DNA of 64,000 bases from Punica granatum (lineage: Eukaryota > Streptophyta > Magnoliopsida > Myrtales > Lythraceae): positions 23,967,845 to 24,031,844 of the forward strand of contig NC_045133.1 of NCBI RefSeq assembly GCF_007655135.1, written 5' to 3'. The notes beneath the pieces are model-generated. The model saw only the letters and a program-made list of their open reading frames with translations. It was not told the origin of the DNA and did not search any database. Positions 1-12,100 of the stretch are shown in pieces; the first letter of the stretch is position 1; each line of letters opens with the position of its first letter. Position numbers and translations under genes: made by a program.

Positions 1-993
1 ATGATTGGATAGAAAAAATATAATGTGGGTGGAAGGGTGGCATAAGATAGCTCACTTCATGTTTGGATAAAAAATTAAAATGTTGAGATGAGAATGGGTT
101 ATTTCGATTAAAATAACTTTTTATCCTTATCTTTTTATAAAATTAGTGAAGAGACGTCTATTTCAATCAAAATTATCGTAGTCAATTGTTTTTTTTTTAC
201 CGAACTAATTTTATACATTCAAAATTGCAAAAGGGATTTTTGACATATAAAAAAATTTCAACTTAAAATATAGTAAATCAATTTACTCGGCACTTTTAAG
301 GAATTTACTTGGCATGTTATCCCGAGCATTGGTGCAGAAATCTTCATAAACATGAGAGCATTTTAAATTCCTTTTCCAATAATTTGTATGTTCATGACAT
401 CTGTTATTTGGTCTAGAATCGAGAGACTCGGATTGGAGTCCATTTACAGAACATGAAGGGTTACTATGTTGAATCGTGCATTCATTAATTCTTATCACCG
501 AGTTTTATGCCTTACTCAATGTCCAAGCAGGCATATTATTTAAGAAATAAAATCTAATTAAATTTATTTTTGAAGTAACAAGAATTTGATGAGGGAAACA
601 TGAAGGGCTATTGCAACATGAGCTGGGGGTCTTTAGAATTTCACCAGGAGCTTATGGTTTTCAAATATAGCTCTATAGATGTCACTTTTTCACTTTAATA
701 TATTATATTGATTGATTTTCACTCTTGTTTTTTCCTAATATTTATTATAACCAATTTTTTAATAATAAATTTTCTCAACTATTTTGTATTACATGGGTGA
801 AGTAATATGGAGTAGAATCCTAACTCCAAAACAAAACAAAGTTGTGCCCTTGGGCAAGATGGCCAAGCTTTTCTTTGTATTGTTTAAACTCTATAATTTA
901 AAAGTAAAAATTTATTCATCAGTTCCTTTATATATATTTATAATTTATTATAGATTAAAAAAAGTATATACTTGTTATTATTTATAAAATATA
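1..993. other. AT-rich intergenic DNA, no gene seen
   Basis: Low-complexity AT-rich sequence with homopolymer runs. The short open frames here have no recognisable motif. Positions 40-130 have the look of a decayed MITE (a 'tttggata' type end), but no partner end was found. Confidence 0.5.
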
Positions 994-2063
994 GCAGTAA
1001 ATAACTTACAAAATCACATACTTTTTAGTTTTTCAATAAAATCACAATGTTTCGTATTTATTTCAAATTTAACACACCATTGTTAAATAATGATATGGCA
1101 TGTCCAAATCTGCACCACATCATTACAATTTTTTAAAAAATAAAAGAAGGTTGGAAATCTTAGCCACGTGGCCAGGCAACCACCTAATTAGGGCTGGTAT
1201 TTCACAACAATGACAGTGGGGTGACCGGTGACCCCATTGCGGTCTCATAGGATTTCGATCGGGGCTGGAAAGGCATATGATTGAGGCTAGATCTCGCACG
1301 GTTAGACTCTAGCCTTGATAAGAGGCTTTCCCAGCCCCAATTGAGCATCTAGTTCACTGCAATGGGGTCGCCGACCACCACACTGATGTCACTTAGGTTG
1401 GCCGATGACAGTTGTATGACCGACGACCCTACTGCGACTGCCTAGGGTTTCATTCAAGGCTGGAAAGGCCTATGATTGAGGCTAGATCTCATGGGGTCAT
1501 GCGCTAGTCTTGATAGGAGGCTTTCCCAACCTTGATCGAGCACTTAGGCCATGACATGACAATGGGGTCGTCAGCCACCACATCGAGGTCACCTAGACTG
1601 GGTGACTAGATGACCATCGTGTAGGCCAACAATTGAGTCTGGAAAAGCATCCGACATGAGGCTAGATCGCAACCCTGTCAAATCTTACCTCAATTAGAGG
1701 CTTCCATGGCCTCGATCGAAACCTCAAATAACGATAATGGGGTCATTGGTCACTCATATACCGTCGTTAGGGAGTGGTAACTCTTGCTTGGTGGCTATGG
1801 CGACTATCCAACCAACCCCTGCTATTAAGCTCGGGGTTTCCTTCTGCCTTTTTTTTCTTTTTTTTTTTTAAATTTATTTTTTTAAAAAAATCTTTAATGG
1901 TGTGGCGTTGATCTGGACGTGTCAAGTCATCATATAATTAGAAAAATTTAACGAACTATATTTGGATTAAATATAAAATGTTATGATTGTAGAGAAAATT
2001 TTGAAGGTACATTCTAAATCTGAGAAAAGTTGAAAAATACATGAATTTATTGGTTATTTTCCC
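994..2063. mobile_element. Long-TIR (MULE-like or foldback) element with GC-rich repetitive core
   Basis: The outer arms, about 994-1140 and 1880-2063, are imperfect inverted repeats of each other. For example 'gcatgtccaaatctgcacca' near 1099 pairs with the reverse complement of the segment around 1900-1925. The core (about 1195-1800) is much more GC-rich than its surroundings and contains three diverged direct units near 1257, 1446 and 1634, each with a 'ggctggaaagg' ... 'ggctttcccagcc' inverted pair. Candidate 9-base flanks (985-993 and 2064-2072) match only partly, so the exact ends are uncertain. No transposase frame is visible, so it is non-autonomous. Confidence 0.6.
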
Positions 2064-2637
2064 TAAATAAAAATGTATTTGGTATATTATTCTTTTAATT
2101 TATAAGCACGTGTAGTTTAATAAATAAATATATTTATTCATACCAAAATTAAGAGTCTAATAAATAGATTTAATTATTATTTTAAACTTTAAATTTTAAT
2201 TATTTATTCACAAAAATATTATAATAAGGCTATTACTGTGAAATTACAAATGCTTTTAATAATCTATTTTTGTATCAAACACCACAATATACTATATTAC
2301 CATCAACTTTCCAAGAAATATAATATATTTATCAAATACTGTATTTTAATATTCATAGAAAAATGATATTCTCTGCCTTATTTTCCTTGTAATCTTATAT
2401 TTCTCTTCCTAAATGGGACAAAAGTTAGAGCTAGAAAACACAGGCTTTGTTTGAGAGTGAAGTTTTAGTATTAAAAATTAAACTGAACGGTAGTTAAGAT
2501 AAAAAAAATTGAAGAAAAAAGTAATAATTGTGTTGTTGTTGAATTGAAGATACGTGAAATTAATTGAAGTAGAGTAAATATTTACTCCATCCTAAAGAAA
2601 GCCTAAAGCTATGGAAAAATGTTTTTCATTGAAAATA

Positions 2638-4112
2638 GAGTAAAATACATTGGCGGTCCAAAAAGTTTTACAAATATTACAATGTGGTAGAAATAACTTT
2701 TTTTGCTACTTAATGGTACACAATCTTTTAAAGTTGTTTCAGTGTAGTACATATCGGCATCTCGCGATTGATACCATCAAGCCGACGCTGACGTGGCTCA
2801 CTACGTGTCAGCACTTTTCTGACGCGGCCAAAACAGTAAACATAAGGGCGCCAAAATGTTTTACAGAAGTTACGTAATTGTGCAAACTCTTTTGAAATTA
2901 TAACTTAATATTACAAAATATTTTACATAATTCAATCTGTTTCTACTCCCTCTCTCCCTACCTACAACTCGTGAGGAATGAGGAAGGAAGATCAAGGAAG
3001 AAGAAGAGAAGGCAGCGGCGTTACCTTCGTCCCGACAACCACCATCGGACCGGCTCCTACTGATGAGCAACTCATCACCACCCCATCACCGCATCGATAC
3101 CTCATCATTCCTATCTCTTGTACTTTCTGGCCTTCGCACAAGATCATTTCTATTGCCTTGACCTCCTCTGTCTCAGCTCTCTCCACTTGGAACCCAAGCT
3201 CAAGACCAGAGCATTGTTGTGAGTTTCTGCTCCTCCGTCGCTGTAGGTTCCTAGGCTTTCTTATGGTCTGGAACCAACCTGAGCTTAAGCACGCATCTCG
3301 TCATTGCCCCACCTCCTCTACATCCCGAGCTCACGAGCTCAGTCCTGCTCTGCAGCCTATTCTCTTTCTCTTTCTCGCTTCCTTATGTCCGTTCTCTTTC
3401 TCTTGCAGATTCGGGGTCCTACCATCTCACCATCTTGAGTTTCCCCTCTTCTGCTGCTCGAGTCTTGATTTCAACTTCTGCCATGTAAAACTATTCCCTT
3501 TAATGGTTTATTGAGGTAGTCTTAAACCGTCACAGTTTTTTTCTAATTTGATCTCACTGTGAACCCTTAAGTTACTTAAAGAAACACTTCGCACCATTAT
3601 GTAACTTCTGTAAAACATTTTGTACTATTAAGTTACAACTTCAAAAGAGTTTACATCATCACATAACTTCTGTAAAAAAATTTGGTGCCCTTTTGTTTAC
3701 TGTTTCGGCCACGCCATACAGGTGCTGATACGTAGTGAGCCACGTTAACGTTGACTTGACGGTGTCAATCGCGAGATGAATATATGTACTACACTGAAAC
3801 AACTTTAAAAGATTGTGTACCATTAAGTAGCAAAAAAAAAACTAATTGTACCATATTGTGACATTCGTAAAACTTTTTAGACCACCAGTGCAATTTACCC
3901 TTAAAAATAATTATACCATATTTACCCTTAAGTAGCAAAAAAAAACTAATTGTACCATATTGTGACATTTGTAAAACTTTTTAAATCACCAGTGTAATTT
4001 ACCCTTAAAAATAATTGTACCATATTTACCCTTAAGTAGCAAAAAAGAAAAAACTAATTGTACCATATTGTGATATTCGTAAAACTTTTTAGATCACCAG
4101 TACAATTTACCC
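2638..4112. mobile_element. Non-autonomous MULE with 9-bp target duplication and amplified right end
   Basis: The left arm (2638-2920) and right arm (about 3590-3900) are inverted repeats of roughly 270-300 bases, ending in 'gagtaaaatacattgg' and 'ccagtgcaatttaccc'. The 9 bases before the left end (2629-2637, ttgaaaata) match the 9 after the last right end (4113-4121, ttaaaaata) at 8 of 9 positions, as expected for Mutator-like elements. The right terminus is repeated in tandem at about 3823, 3928 and 4032 (period about 104). The non-TIR core (about 2940-3590) is less AT-rich and may be captured host sequence; I do not recognise its origin. No transposase is present. Confidence 0.75.
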
Positions 4113-4190
4113 TTAAAAATAATAACCGGTGGTCCAGAATACGGAGGTCCATCTTTCCTGTTAGCATTAGCACTTTTTCCAAATATCTTC

Positions 4191-4321
4191 TTTACTCCAT
4201 CCTTAAGAAAGCCTTAAGCTATGGAAAAATGTTTTTCATTGGAAATAATAACCAGAAGTCCAGAGTACGGAGGTCCATCTTTCTTGTTGGCATTAGCACT
4301 TTTTCAAAATATATTCTTGGG
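4191..4321. repeat. Second copy of the host segment flanking the MULE (paralogous empty site)
   Basis: Positions 4191-4250 repeat the left flank of the MULE (2579-2637), and 4250-4321 repeat its right flank (4122-4190), joined without the element. At the junction, 4239-4247 reads ttggaaata, equivalent to one copy of the 9-base target duplication. The host unit was therefore tandemly duplicated and only one copy received the insertion, or the duplication followed partial excision. Confidence 0.75.
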
Positions 4322-4359
4322 TTTTCCTCCTTAAAATAATTTCATATAATATATATATA

Positions 4360-4816
4360 GGTTTTTACGCCTATCCCGTGATTTTATCATTTTCTCAATT
4401 TTATTCTATGCTCGAGACCTATGATTTATGTCTTGTTCCAAATCTATCACGGCGAATTCCTAATTCTTACATGGATGAGAATGATCACACCTGCTGATTG
4501 TGTGTAGAGGTGTGCGTCAATTTGTCCATCAATAAAACGTAAATAGGTCTTAAGTCTATTCCATGATTTTGATTTTTTTTAAAAGATTTATCCAATGATT
4601 TTAGTTTTTTCAAATTTATCTGGGGCAAAGGACCACAATGACAATGATGGATCCACTTACATTTTACGTCAGCAATACTGTAAATTATTGAATAAGAATC
4701 TAACGCTATGATATATTTGAAATCAGATATAAGCCATGGATATTTCTCGGCAATTTTTAAACCATGAGATAAATTTGAGAGATGGGTGAAACCATGGAAT
4801 ATCAGGCGTAAAAACC
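4360..4816. mobile_element. MITE with TIRs starting ggtttttacgcct
   Basis: The left end 'ggtttttacgcctatcccgtg' type sequence is mirrored at the right end, where the reverse complement also begins ggtttttacgcctg. Arms are related over roughly 80-120 bases. The flanks are both (TA)-rich, so a target duplication cannot be defined. No coding potential. Confidence 0.6.
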
Positions 4817-4832
4817 CTATATATAATTTTAG

Positions 4833-5307
4833 AATTAATTTCACCGTACATGACGATATTTTAAAATTTTTCACCACATTGCACATATCTTCATACTTTC
4901 ACTAAATCGCATGATATTTTGAAATATTTTTCATGGCATAGCACGAAACGCAATAATTTCACCGTACAACATAAAATTTCAAAAAACTTTTATGACAAAG
5001 CACGGCATTAATTTTCTGTCAATGACCTAATGGGGATCTAACGTGGCTGACGTTGTTGGTTCACCCTTATTCATCCCAACCATACATGGCTACATCAGAT
5101 CTCCGTTAGGTCATTGATGAAAAACTAACGTCGTGCTATGTCATAATTTTTTTTTGAAATTCTGTGTCATACGGTGAAATTATTGTGTTTCGTTCTATTC
5201 TGTGAAAAAAATTAAAATATAGTGCGATTTGATTATATTATGACGATATTTGCTATGTGGTGAAAATTTTTAAAATATCATGATGTAGTTGTACAGTGAA
5301 ATTAACC
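4833..5307. mobile_element. Foldback MITE with about 200-base inverted arms
   Basis: The left arm (4833-5040) and right arm (5095-5307) are inverted repeats: 'ttaatttcaccgtacatgac' pairs with the reverse complement of 5285-5305, and the 'gatattttaaaatttttcac' segment recurs inverted near 5255-5275. The loop around 5040-5095 is short. It ends about 550 bases upstream of the Ca2+-ATPase start codon. No coding potential. Confidence 0.7.
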
Positions 5308-5855
5308 CACATTTTTATAATATCTTCAAGACGCGGTCCGAAAAGGAAATCGTCAACAACAGAGTGGAAAACAAAAGGAAAAAGAAAAACGAAAGACAGA
5401 GAACGCGGTTGCGGTACTCAAGTCAACCAATGACCACAGCATCTTTGCGTAGAAGTTGACCTGAAAGTTCCAAGTTCCATCGTCTCATCTCCCCTTCGTC
5501 TCTGTCCATTCTCCGCCACTACTCCACCAAACTCTTCCCCATTACTTAATAGTTCCGATCCCAGATCCGGTTTCAGATCTTTCCTCTTCTTCTTCTTCTT
5601 CTTCTTCTTCTTCTTCAAGAAAGACGGGAGCTTTCCGTTGTTCCTTCTTAGGCAGACATTAGTGACCCAGGAATCACATTCGCAGGAAAATTCGCCAATT
5701 TGGATCGAAAAGCAAAGGAAACTCCTCTCCTGCTACTTCTCCGACGGATTCGATTCCCAGCAGTGCCCTTTTACTGTTGAGTCGATCTGATTTCTTGGAA
5801 GGGGAGGTTTATTATTTTGAGGGAGTGAGGACGGCGTAGCGGGAGGAGGTTGGAG
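5308..5855 (+). promoter_or_regulatory. Promoter and 5' leader region of the Ca2+-ATPase gene
   Basis: This stretch lies between the MITE cluster and the ATG at 5856. It becomes pyrimidine-rich and contains a run of ten TTC triplets at 5587-5616, typical of plant 5' leaders. No clear TATA box was identified, so the transcription start is unknown. Confidence 0.5.
5587..5616 (+). repeat. (TTC)10 microsatellite in 5' leader
   Basis: Ten uninterrupted TTC triplets, about 240 bases upstream of the Ca2+-ATPase ATG. Confidence 0.9.
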
Positions 5856-8800
5856 ATGGAGAGCTACTTGAAAGATCAGTTTGGGGATGTCAAGCCGAAG
5901 AACTCGTCGGAGGAGGCGCTGCAGCGGTGGAGGAAGCTATGCTGGCTCGTCAAGAACCCGAAGCGGAGGTTCCGGTTCACTGCTAACCTCACCAAGCGAT
6001 CCGAGGCCGAGGCCATCCGCCAGACCTTTCAGGTAATCTTGTCTTTGTCTCCAGAGCTCAGCTTCCTCCTTTTGTTGTGACTTTGCGGCGCAGATTCTTC
6101 ATTGACTCTCTGAGTTTCTGGTTTCAAATTAGGAAAGAACTGGTCTTTTGTGTTTTGGAGGTGTTATGTGATTCGGGTTTTTCCGGCGATGTAGTTAGGT
6201 CAGCACATGACCCTCGTACCTAGAGGATCGGTAGTGTCGGTCCTAGGTTGTCGGAACTCAAATTTGAATGGTTTAAGTGGACATAAAGATAAAACAAATC
6301 AAGAAGTTAGGAAGTTTGGAAGATTCCAGCTTTAGTTAAATGGGTATTAGTCAAGAGGAAGATAGATATAATTATTTGAAAGCTCATGCATATGTCATTT
6401 GAGAAGGAAAAAGGCAGTGTTACAATCTTTTACACAATTCTGACGTTATTTTCTTTGCATTTGATCAACAGGCAAACTTTCGCGTGGCAGTTATAGTTTC
6501 ACAGGCTGCACTTCAGTTTATCCAAGGTGACGATCATTTACTGCTCTGAGGCTCAAACTTTGGCCATCTCTGATTCACATATTCTTTCCGTCATTTGCAA
6601 TCCCTTGTTCACTTCCCTTTTGATGTCTTGCAGGTCTTACTGATTACAAAGTGCCCGAGGAAGTCAAAGCTGCCGGGTTTCAGATTGGTGCAGATGAGTT
6701 GGGATCGATCGTGGAGCGTCACGACGTGAAGAAGCTTGGAGGCCATGGTGGGGTTGAGGGAATTGTGGACAAGCTCTCCACCTCGATAACCAGTGGGATT
6801 TCTGCATCTGAAGATTCTCTAAAGCGAAGGAAAGAAATTTATGGAGTTAATAAATTCACAGAAAGCCCACCTAAAGGATTCTGGTTCTTTGTCTATGAGG
6901 CACTTCAGGACATGACCCTCATGATCCTCGCTGCCTGTGCTCTGTTGTCTTTGATTGTTGGGATTATAATGGAAGGGTGGCCGACGGGGGCCCACGATGG
7001 GCTTGGGATCGTAGCCAGTATCCTGCTCGTTGTGTTCGTGACTGCCTCAAGTGACTATAAACAGTCTCTGCAGTTCAAGGATTTGGATGCGGAGAAGAAG
7101 AAGATCTCCGTTCAGGTGACCCGAGATGGGCTCAGGCAAAAGATTTCAATTTATGATCTGCTTCCTGGTGATATTGTTCATCTCAATATTGGGGATCAGG
7201 TTCCTGCCGATGGGCTCTTCATTTCAGGGTTCTCGGTTCTGATCAATGAGTCGAGCCTGACTGGTGAGAGTGAACCAGTTAATGTGAATGCAATAAACCC
7301 ATTCCTCCTCTCAGGGACGAAAGTCCAGGATGGGTCATTCAAGATGCTCGTGGCTACTGTCGGCATGAGGACCCAGTGGGGCAAATTGATGGCCACTCTT
7401 AGTGAGGGAGGGGATGATGAGACTCCCTTGCAGGTGAAGCTTAATGGAGTGGCAACAATAATTGGCAAAATTGGCCTTTTCTTTGCTGTAGTGACATTTG
7501 CAGTTCTAGTCCAAGGTTTGTTTGCCCGAAAGCTGCAGGACGGGTCCCACTGGTCCTGGTCCGGGGATGAAGCCATGGAGATTCTTGAGTTCTTCGCTGT
7601 TGCAGTAACAATTGTCGTGGTCGCAGTTCCGGAGGGGCTCCCCTTGGCTGTCACATTGAGTCTTGCTTTCGCGATGAAGAAGATGATGAATGATAAAGCC
7701 CTAGTCCGCCATCTAGCAGCTTGTGAGACAATGGGTTCTGCTACCACAATCTGCAGTGACAAGACTGGGACATTAACCACCAACCACATGACTGTTGTGA
7801 AAACTTGCATCTGTGAGAAAGTAATGGAAGTCAGCGAGTCCGGATTTGAAATTCCCGATTCTGCGATGAAGATTCTACTCCAGTCAATATTTAATAACAC
7901 TGGAGGGGAAGTAGTTAACAGCAACGGGAATGGTAGGAAGCCTGAGATCCTGGGGACACCCACTGAGACTGCTATTTTGGAGCTTGGTTGGAAGCTTGGA
8001 GGTGACTTTCAAGTTGAGAGACAGAAAGCAACCATCGTGAAGGTCGAGCCATTCAATTCATTGAAGAAGCGCATGGGAGTAGTTTTGGAACTCCATGATG
8101 GGAGTCATAGGGCCCACAGTAAGGGTGCTTCTGAAATTGTCCTTGCTAACTGTGACAAGTTCTTGAATGCGGAAGGGGAAGTTGTTCCGCTTGATGAATC
8201 AGCCACCAATTATCTCAAGGATACAATTGAAAAATTTGCAAATGAGGCTCTTCGGACCCTGTGCCTTGCTTATAAGGATATCGGGAGCGAGTTCTCTGCT
8301 GAAAGTCCAATTCCCATCGAAGGATACACCTGCATCGGGATTGTTGGTATCAAAGACCCAGTCCGCCCGGGTGTTAAGGAGTCCGTGGCGATCTGTAGGT
8401 CTGCTGGAATTGTCGTGAGGATGGTTACAGGAGATAATATTAACACGGCTAAGGCGATTGCCCGCGAATGCGGTATTTTGACTGAGGATGGTCTTGCAAT
8501 CGAAGGACCAGACTTCCGGGAGAAGAAAGACGAGGAGTTACTAGAGCTCATTCCCAAAATTCAGGTGCATTTATTACTCTTGTTCACTTGACAATTGTTA
8601 CAAACTTTTTTTGGTAATAGAAATATCTTCGGCAATAAAATTGTCTACAGGCCTTAATTTAATGAGTGCAGGTAGAAATTTCTTATACTAAACACTCTGG
8701 ATTCATTTTTAGGTAATGGCTCGGTCTTCTCCATTGGACAAGCATAAACTCGTGAAGCACTTGAAGACTACTTTTCAAGAGGTGGTCGCTGTGACTGGTG

Positions 8801-9990
8801 ATGGTACTAATGATGCTCCAGCTCTTCATGAAGCAGATATTGGACTTGCAATGGGCATCGCTGGAACTGAGGTACTTACCTTTATCACTCACCTTGGAGT
8901 TTTAGGGAAGCTTCTGGTGATAATTTGTCACTCATATTTCAATTATTAAACAACATTCTTAATAGAGCAATCTTCTGAAACATTCTTAACGTCGTATTTT
9001 TACAGGTGGCTAAGGAGAGTGCTGATGTCCTAATTCTGGATGATAACTTCTCGACCATCGCAACTGTGGCCAAATGGGGCCGTTCTGTCTATATCAACAT
9101 CCAAAAGTTTGTGCAGTTTCAACTTACAGTGAATGTCGTTGCCTTGATTGTGAACTTCTCTTCAGCCTGCTTAACAGGTAAGGACCAGAATACAAATTAC
9201 AATTTTTCTTATTTTACTTTCACGAAAGTCCCATTTGATGCTTTGATGTGTTTACTTGTGTTTATATATATTGAAATTTTGTAGGAAATGCTCCTCTCAC
9301 TGCTGTGCAGCTCTTGTGGGTCAACATGATCATGGACACTCTGGGAGCTCTTGCATTAGCAACTGAGCCTCCCACTGATGACTTGATGAAGAGGCCTCCT
9401 GTCGGTAGAAAAGGGAATTTCATCAGTAACGTGATGTGGAGGAACATCTTGGGCCAGTCTATCTACCAGCTCATCATTATCTGGTATCTCCAAACAAAGG
9501 GGAAGTCGGCTTTTAACCTGACTGGCTCCGATTCCGATCTAATCTTGAACACAATCATCTTCAACTCGTTTGTATTCTGCCAGGTAATTTTCTCAGAACT
9601 TATAATGACCGTGTAACACCACAGGTTATCTCTAAAAGGTGCTTCAGAGAAACCGAGATCCCCCATTTCCTGCACTAATGTGGTGTGAAATTTAGATCAT
9701 CATAACTGTTTCAGAGTTGCTTATGTGAGCATGTTTGACAGGTTTTCAATGAGATCAGCTCGAGGGAGATGGAGAAGATAAATGTATTCAAAGGCATCCT
9801 CAAGAACTACGTGTTTGTGGCTGTTCTCACATGCACGGTCGTGTTTCAGATCATAATCATTGAATTCCTTGGCACTTTCGCAAACACACATCCTCTCAGT
9901 TTGAGCCAGTGGTTCGTCAGCATCTTGCTTGGATTCCTCGGGATGCCAATTGCTGCTGGTCTGAAGATGATCCCCGTGGGTTCGTGCTAA
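5856..9990 (+). CDS. ACA2-like: Autoinhibited P2B-type Ca2+-ATPase (ACA1/ACA2-like)
   Basis: ATP-driven calcium pump that exports Ca2+ from the cytosol and is activated by calmodulin; close relatives sit in ER or plastid-envelope membranes. Seven coding exons: 5856-6032, 6472-6526, 6634-8564, 8713-8871, 9006-9177, 9285-9583, 9742-9990, all GT-AG, giving 1013 residues, close to the family length of 1014-1020. Visible features: N-terminal calmodulin-binding/autoinhibitory stretch ([18 protein letters not shown], about residues 25-42); TGES of the actuator domain near 287; PEGLP in the Ca2+-site helix at 410-414; phosphorylation motif DKTGTLT with Asp453; hinge GDGTNDAP at 750-757; membrane helices around these. 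The MESYL start matches ACA1/2 proteins. A downstream GT-AG pair (10020-10086) suggests a 3'-UTR intron. No lesion seen. Isoform assignment within the ACA1/2/7 group is less certain than the family. Confidence 0.95.
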
Positions 9991-10182
9991 TTAAAGTCGA
10001 AAACAACATTATAGTTCAGGTATGTCCTAACCTGACTTGACTTTTTTTTTTTGATGAATCCTAACCTGACTTGACTTATGATGCAGTGATGGGTCCTACA
10101 ATGGATGATCTAAGTCTATTTTGCTTTTACCTAGAATTCTTGTTTAGCTTACTGATCCTGTTCTGTAAAAATTGAATATATC
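9991..10182 (+). other. Probable 3' UTR of the Ca2+-ATPase, with possible intron
   Basis: The sequence downstream of the TAA contains 'cag|gtatg' at 10020 and 'gatgcag|tg' at 10086, a plausible 67-base 3'-UTR intron. The poly(A) site was not located. Confidence 0.35.
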
Positions 10183-10365
10183 TGACCGTTTGTTTTCATG
10201 GTTAAAAATCACAAAAATTTTAACTTTAATTCAACCCACTACACAATAAAAATACATATTTTCCAAGTTAAAAATTTTAACTTTAACTCAACATACTACA
10301 TAACATTTGTCATTTTTCACAACCAAAATCAAAGTTACTTTAACTCTGAAACCAAAAGCACCGAT
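10183..10365 (-). mobile_element. MITE family M1, copy 1
   Basis: The ends 'gaccgtttgttttcatgg' and the reverse complement of 'ctgaaaccaaaagcaccgatc' type sequence are inverted repeats. The body is the reverse-oriented counterpart of copies at 15566-15747 and 58323-58500 (shared blocks such as 'gattttgattgt', 'gacaaatg' and 'aaatttgactt', with divergence). Confidence 0.6.
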
Positions 10366-12100
10366 CAAATTTGTTTGAGTTTCACGTTCTTAGTTAATTG
10401 AAATCGTTGATTAGTTGGAGTCTTAACTCTCTTATGTTCTGAATTAACACCCTCATGTGTTCACACCAGAGCAACGGGCAAGGGCTACCCGATTTCTCTT
10501 CCACGTACCCTATCGTACATATCATCTCCGATCGATAATAGTGTGCGTTCCATCCAAGGGGTCAACTCTCAAGCATCCTTCCCCATATCATCTCCGATCT
10601 GAAGGTGAAGGTTGCAAGAGGTTATCAGAGCTATTGGCTGTAGAACGGAGAATTTCTCGAATTCTTTCTGGTATTTTGACACCAGGGGAAGTTTAAGGAT
10701 GTTTTTTGTTGGACCTAACATACTGAGTATTATTCGTGGTTGGTCCTTTTGGAGTTCTTAACATTGTGGGGGTGAAGCTTCCCATAACTTGATATGTGAA
10801 TTACTGTCTATAATGCTTGAAATTGCAATGAATCTTAGGTTTTAACAGATTCATTAACTCTTCTATTCCATTCATTTGGTCATCAGAATGTAAAACTTTT
10901 CAAGAACAAGCAAAAACTTTCATATGGCTCTAGTCCCGATTGCTCGTAGATACCCGAGACATTCAATGCAATATCTGTGTGGGTGTGAATGAAGTTAATA
11001 TCGGCTTCACACATCGAGTGCTGTGAAGCTGGAAGAAAATATATGTACCAAGAACAATGTGATTCGACGGATCATGTGGGTTCTGCCACGTCGGGTAGCC
11101 TTAATTTTCACATGTCGCAATGGCCTCATCATCGATCGGGCACAGTGCAGAAGGGAAATTTCTCTGAACCATGTGTAGTGCCCAGAAGTCCTGAAGCTTT
11201 AATATTTGCCAGTTGGGCATCGTTTGACTAGCCAGGAAATGTTGCCTCTGCCTGACTGCATACTGACTAGAAAACAAAGTGTCCAATGCAATCCTGCCCC
11301 CAATCAGGGCTCTTCTCCCCCATCATGTATCATCTCTATATCATATATGTATAAAGCTAGTTGATCTGACCATACCTCGAGATATCGCACCCGGTACCAT
11401 GCTGTTACGAGTTACTTATTTTACGTCAAATCAGATCTACCGGACTGAACCATGAGGGTCCGTTGGATCATGAAGGATCAGATAGACAGATACCGGTACT
11501 CCACACACCTCTGCAATGCAATGCACCAAGTATAAGAGAGACTGATAATTTGTTGGATCATGAAGGATCAGATAGACAGATACCGGTACTCCACACACCT
11601 CTGCAATGCAATGCACCAAGTATAAGAGAGACTGATAATTTGGCGGATTTCCTATTAAATGAGAAAATATAACGATCATTGGGTAATTCCGACGTGCTAA
11701 ATCAGCACGCTTGATTATCGACCAGCATCAAACAAGTTTCTGTTCTGCAAGGTAAGAAAGTTCAGAAACATCGTGTTTTGATTTGGTTGCAGACAGGCTT
11801 CCCCATTGCTGCTACTTCCATAAGTTTCTTCCCAAAGATAATAATTCCTCATCATACATATGAGAAGAAACGACTGTGATTCTTACCCGTGAAGTAGCAG
11901 CTCGTCAAGTGTTACGGGAAAATAAGGGTAGAGAGACAAACTTGGATTAATTACCCAAATTCTCACAATCATCCAAGCATGTGAATTCTCTTTCGAATAG
12001 TCAAAGTAGTTGTGTTTCTTGAATTTCACAGATTGAACCCCACAAAACACAGAAAGAACCCCACAAAACAAGACAGCTCCCATAGAAGAAGAAAAGATCT
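10366..12100. other. Intergenic DNA between the convergent Ca2+-ATPase and cyclin genes
   Basis: No protein family is recognisable in either strand. The short open frames are unsupported. The stretch contains an exact 90-base tandem duplication (reported separately) and a short direct repeat of 'accccacaaaac' at about 12039 and 12058. Confidence 0.4.
11462..11641. repeat. Perfect 90-bp tandem duplication
   Basis: Positions 11462-11551 and 11552-11641 are identical by eye over 90 bases. As 90 is a multiple of three, an open frame continues through both units, but no known protein is encoded. Confidence 0.95.

Noticed and set aside
2978..3514. 178-codon plus-strand frame as a host gene
   Set aside because: Sits within the MULE between its TIRs, Ser/Pro/Cys-rich and without a domain; kept only as possible captured DNA.
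7196..7963. 255-codon minus-strand open frame
   Set aside because: Lies wholly inside exon 3 of the Ca2+-ATPase on the opposite strand; a shadow of its codon bias, with no known domain.
11883..12083. 66-codon minus-strand frame upstream of the cyclin 3' region
   Set aside because: No motif, no start context of note, and probable 3' UTR or intergenic DNA.
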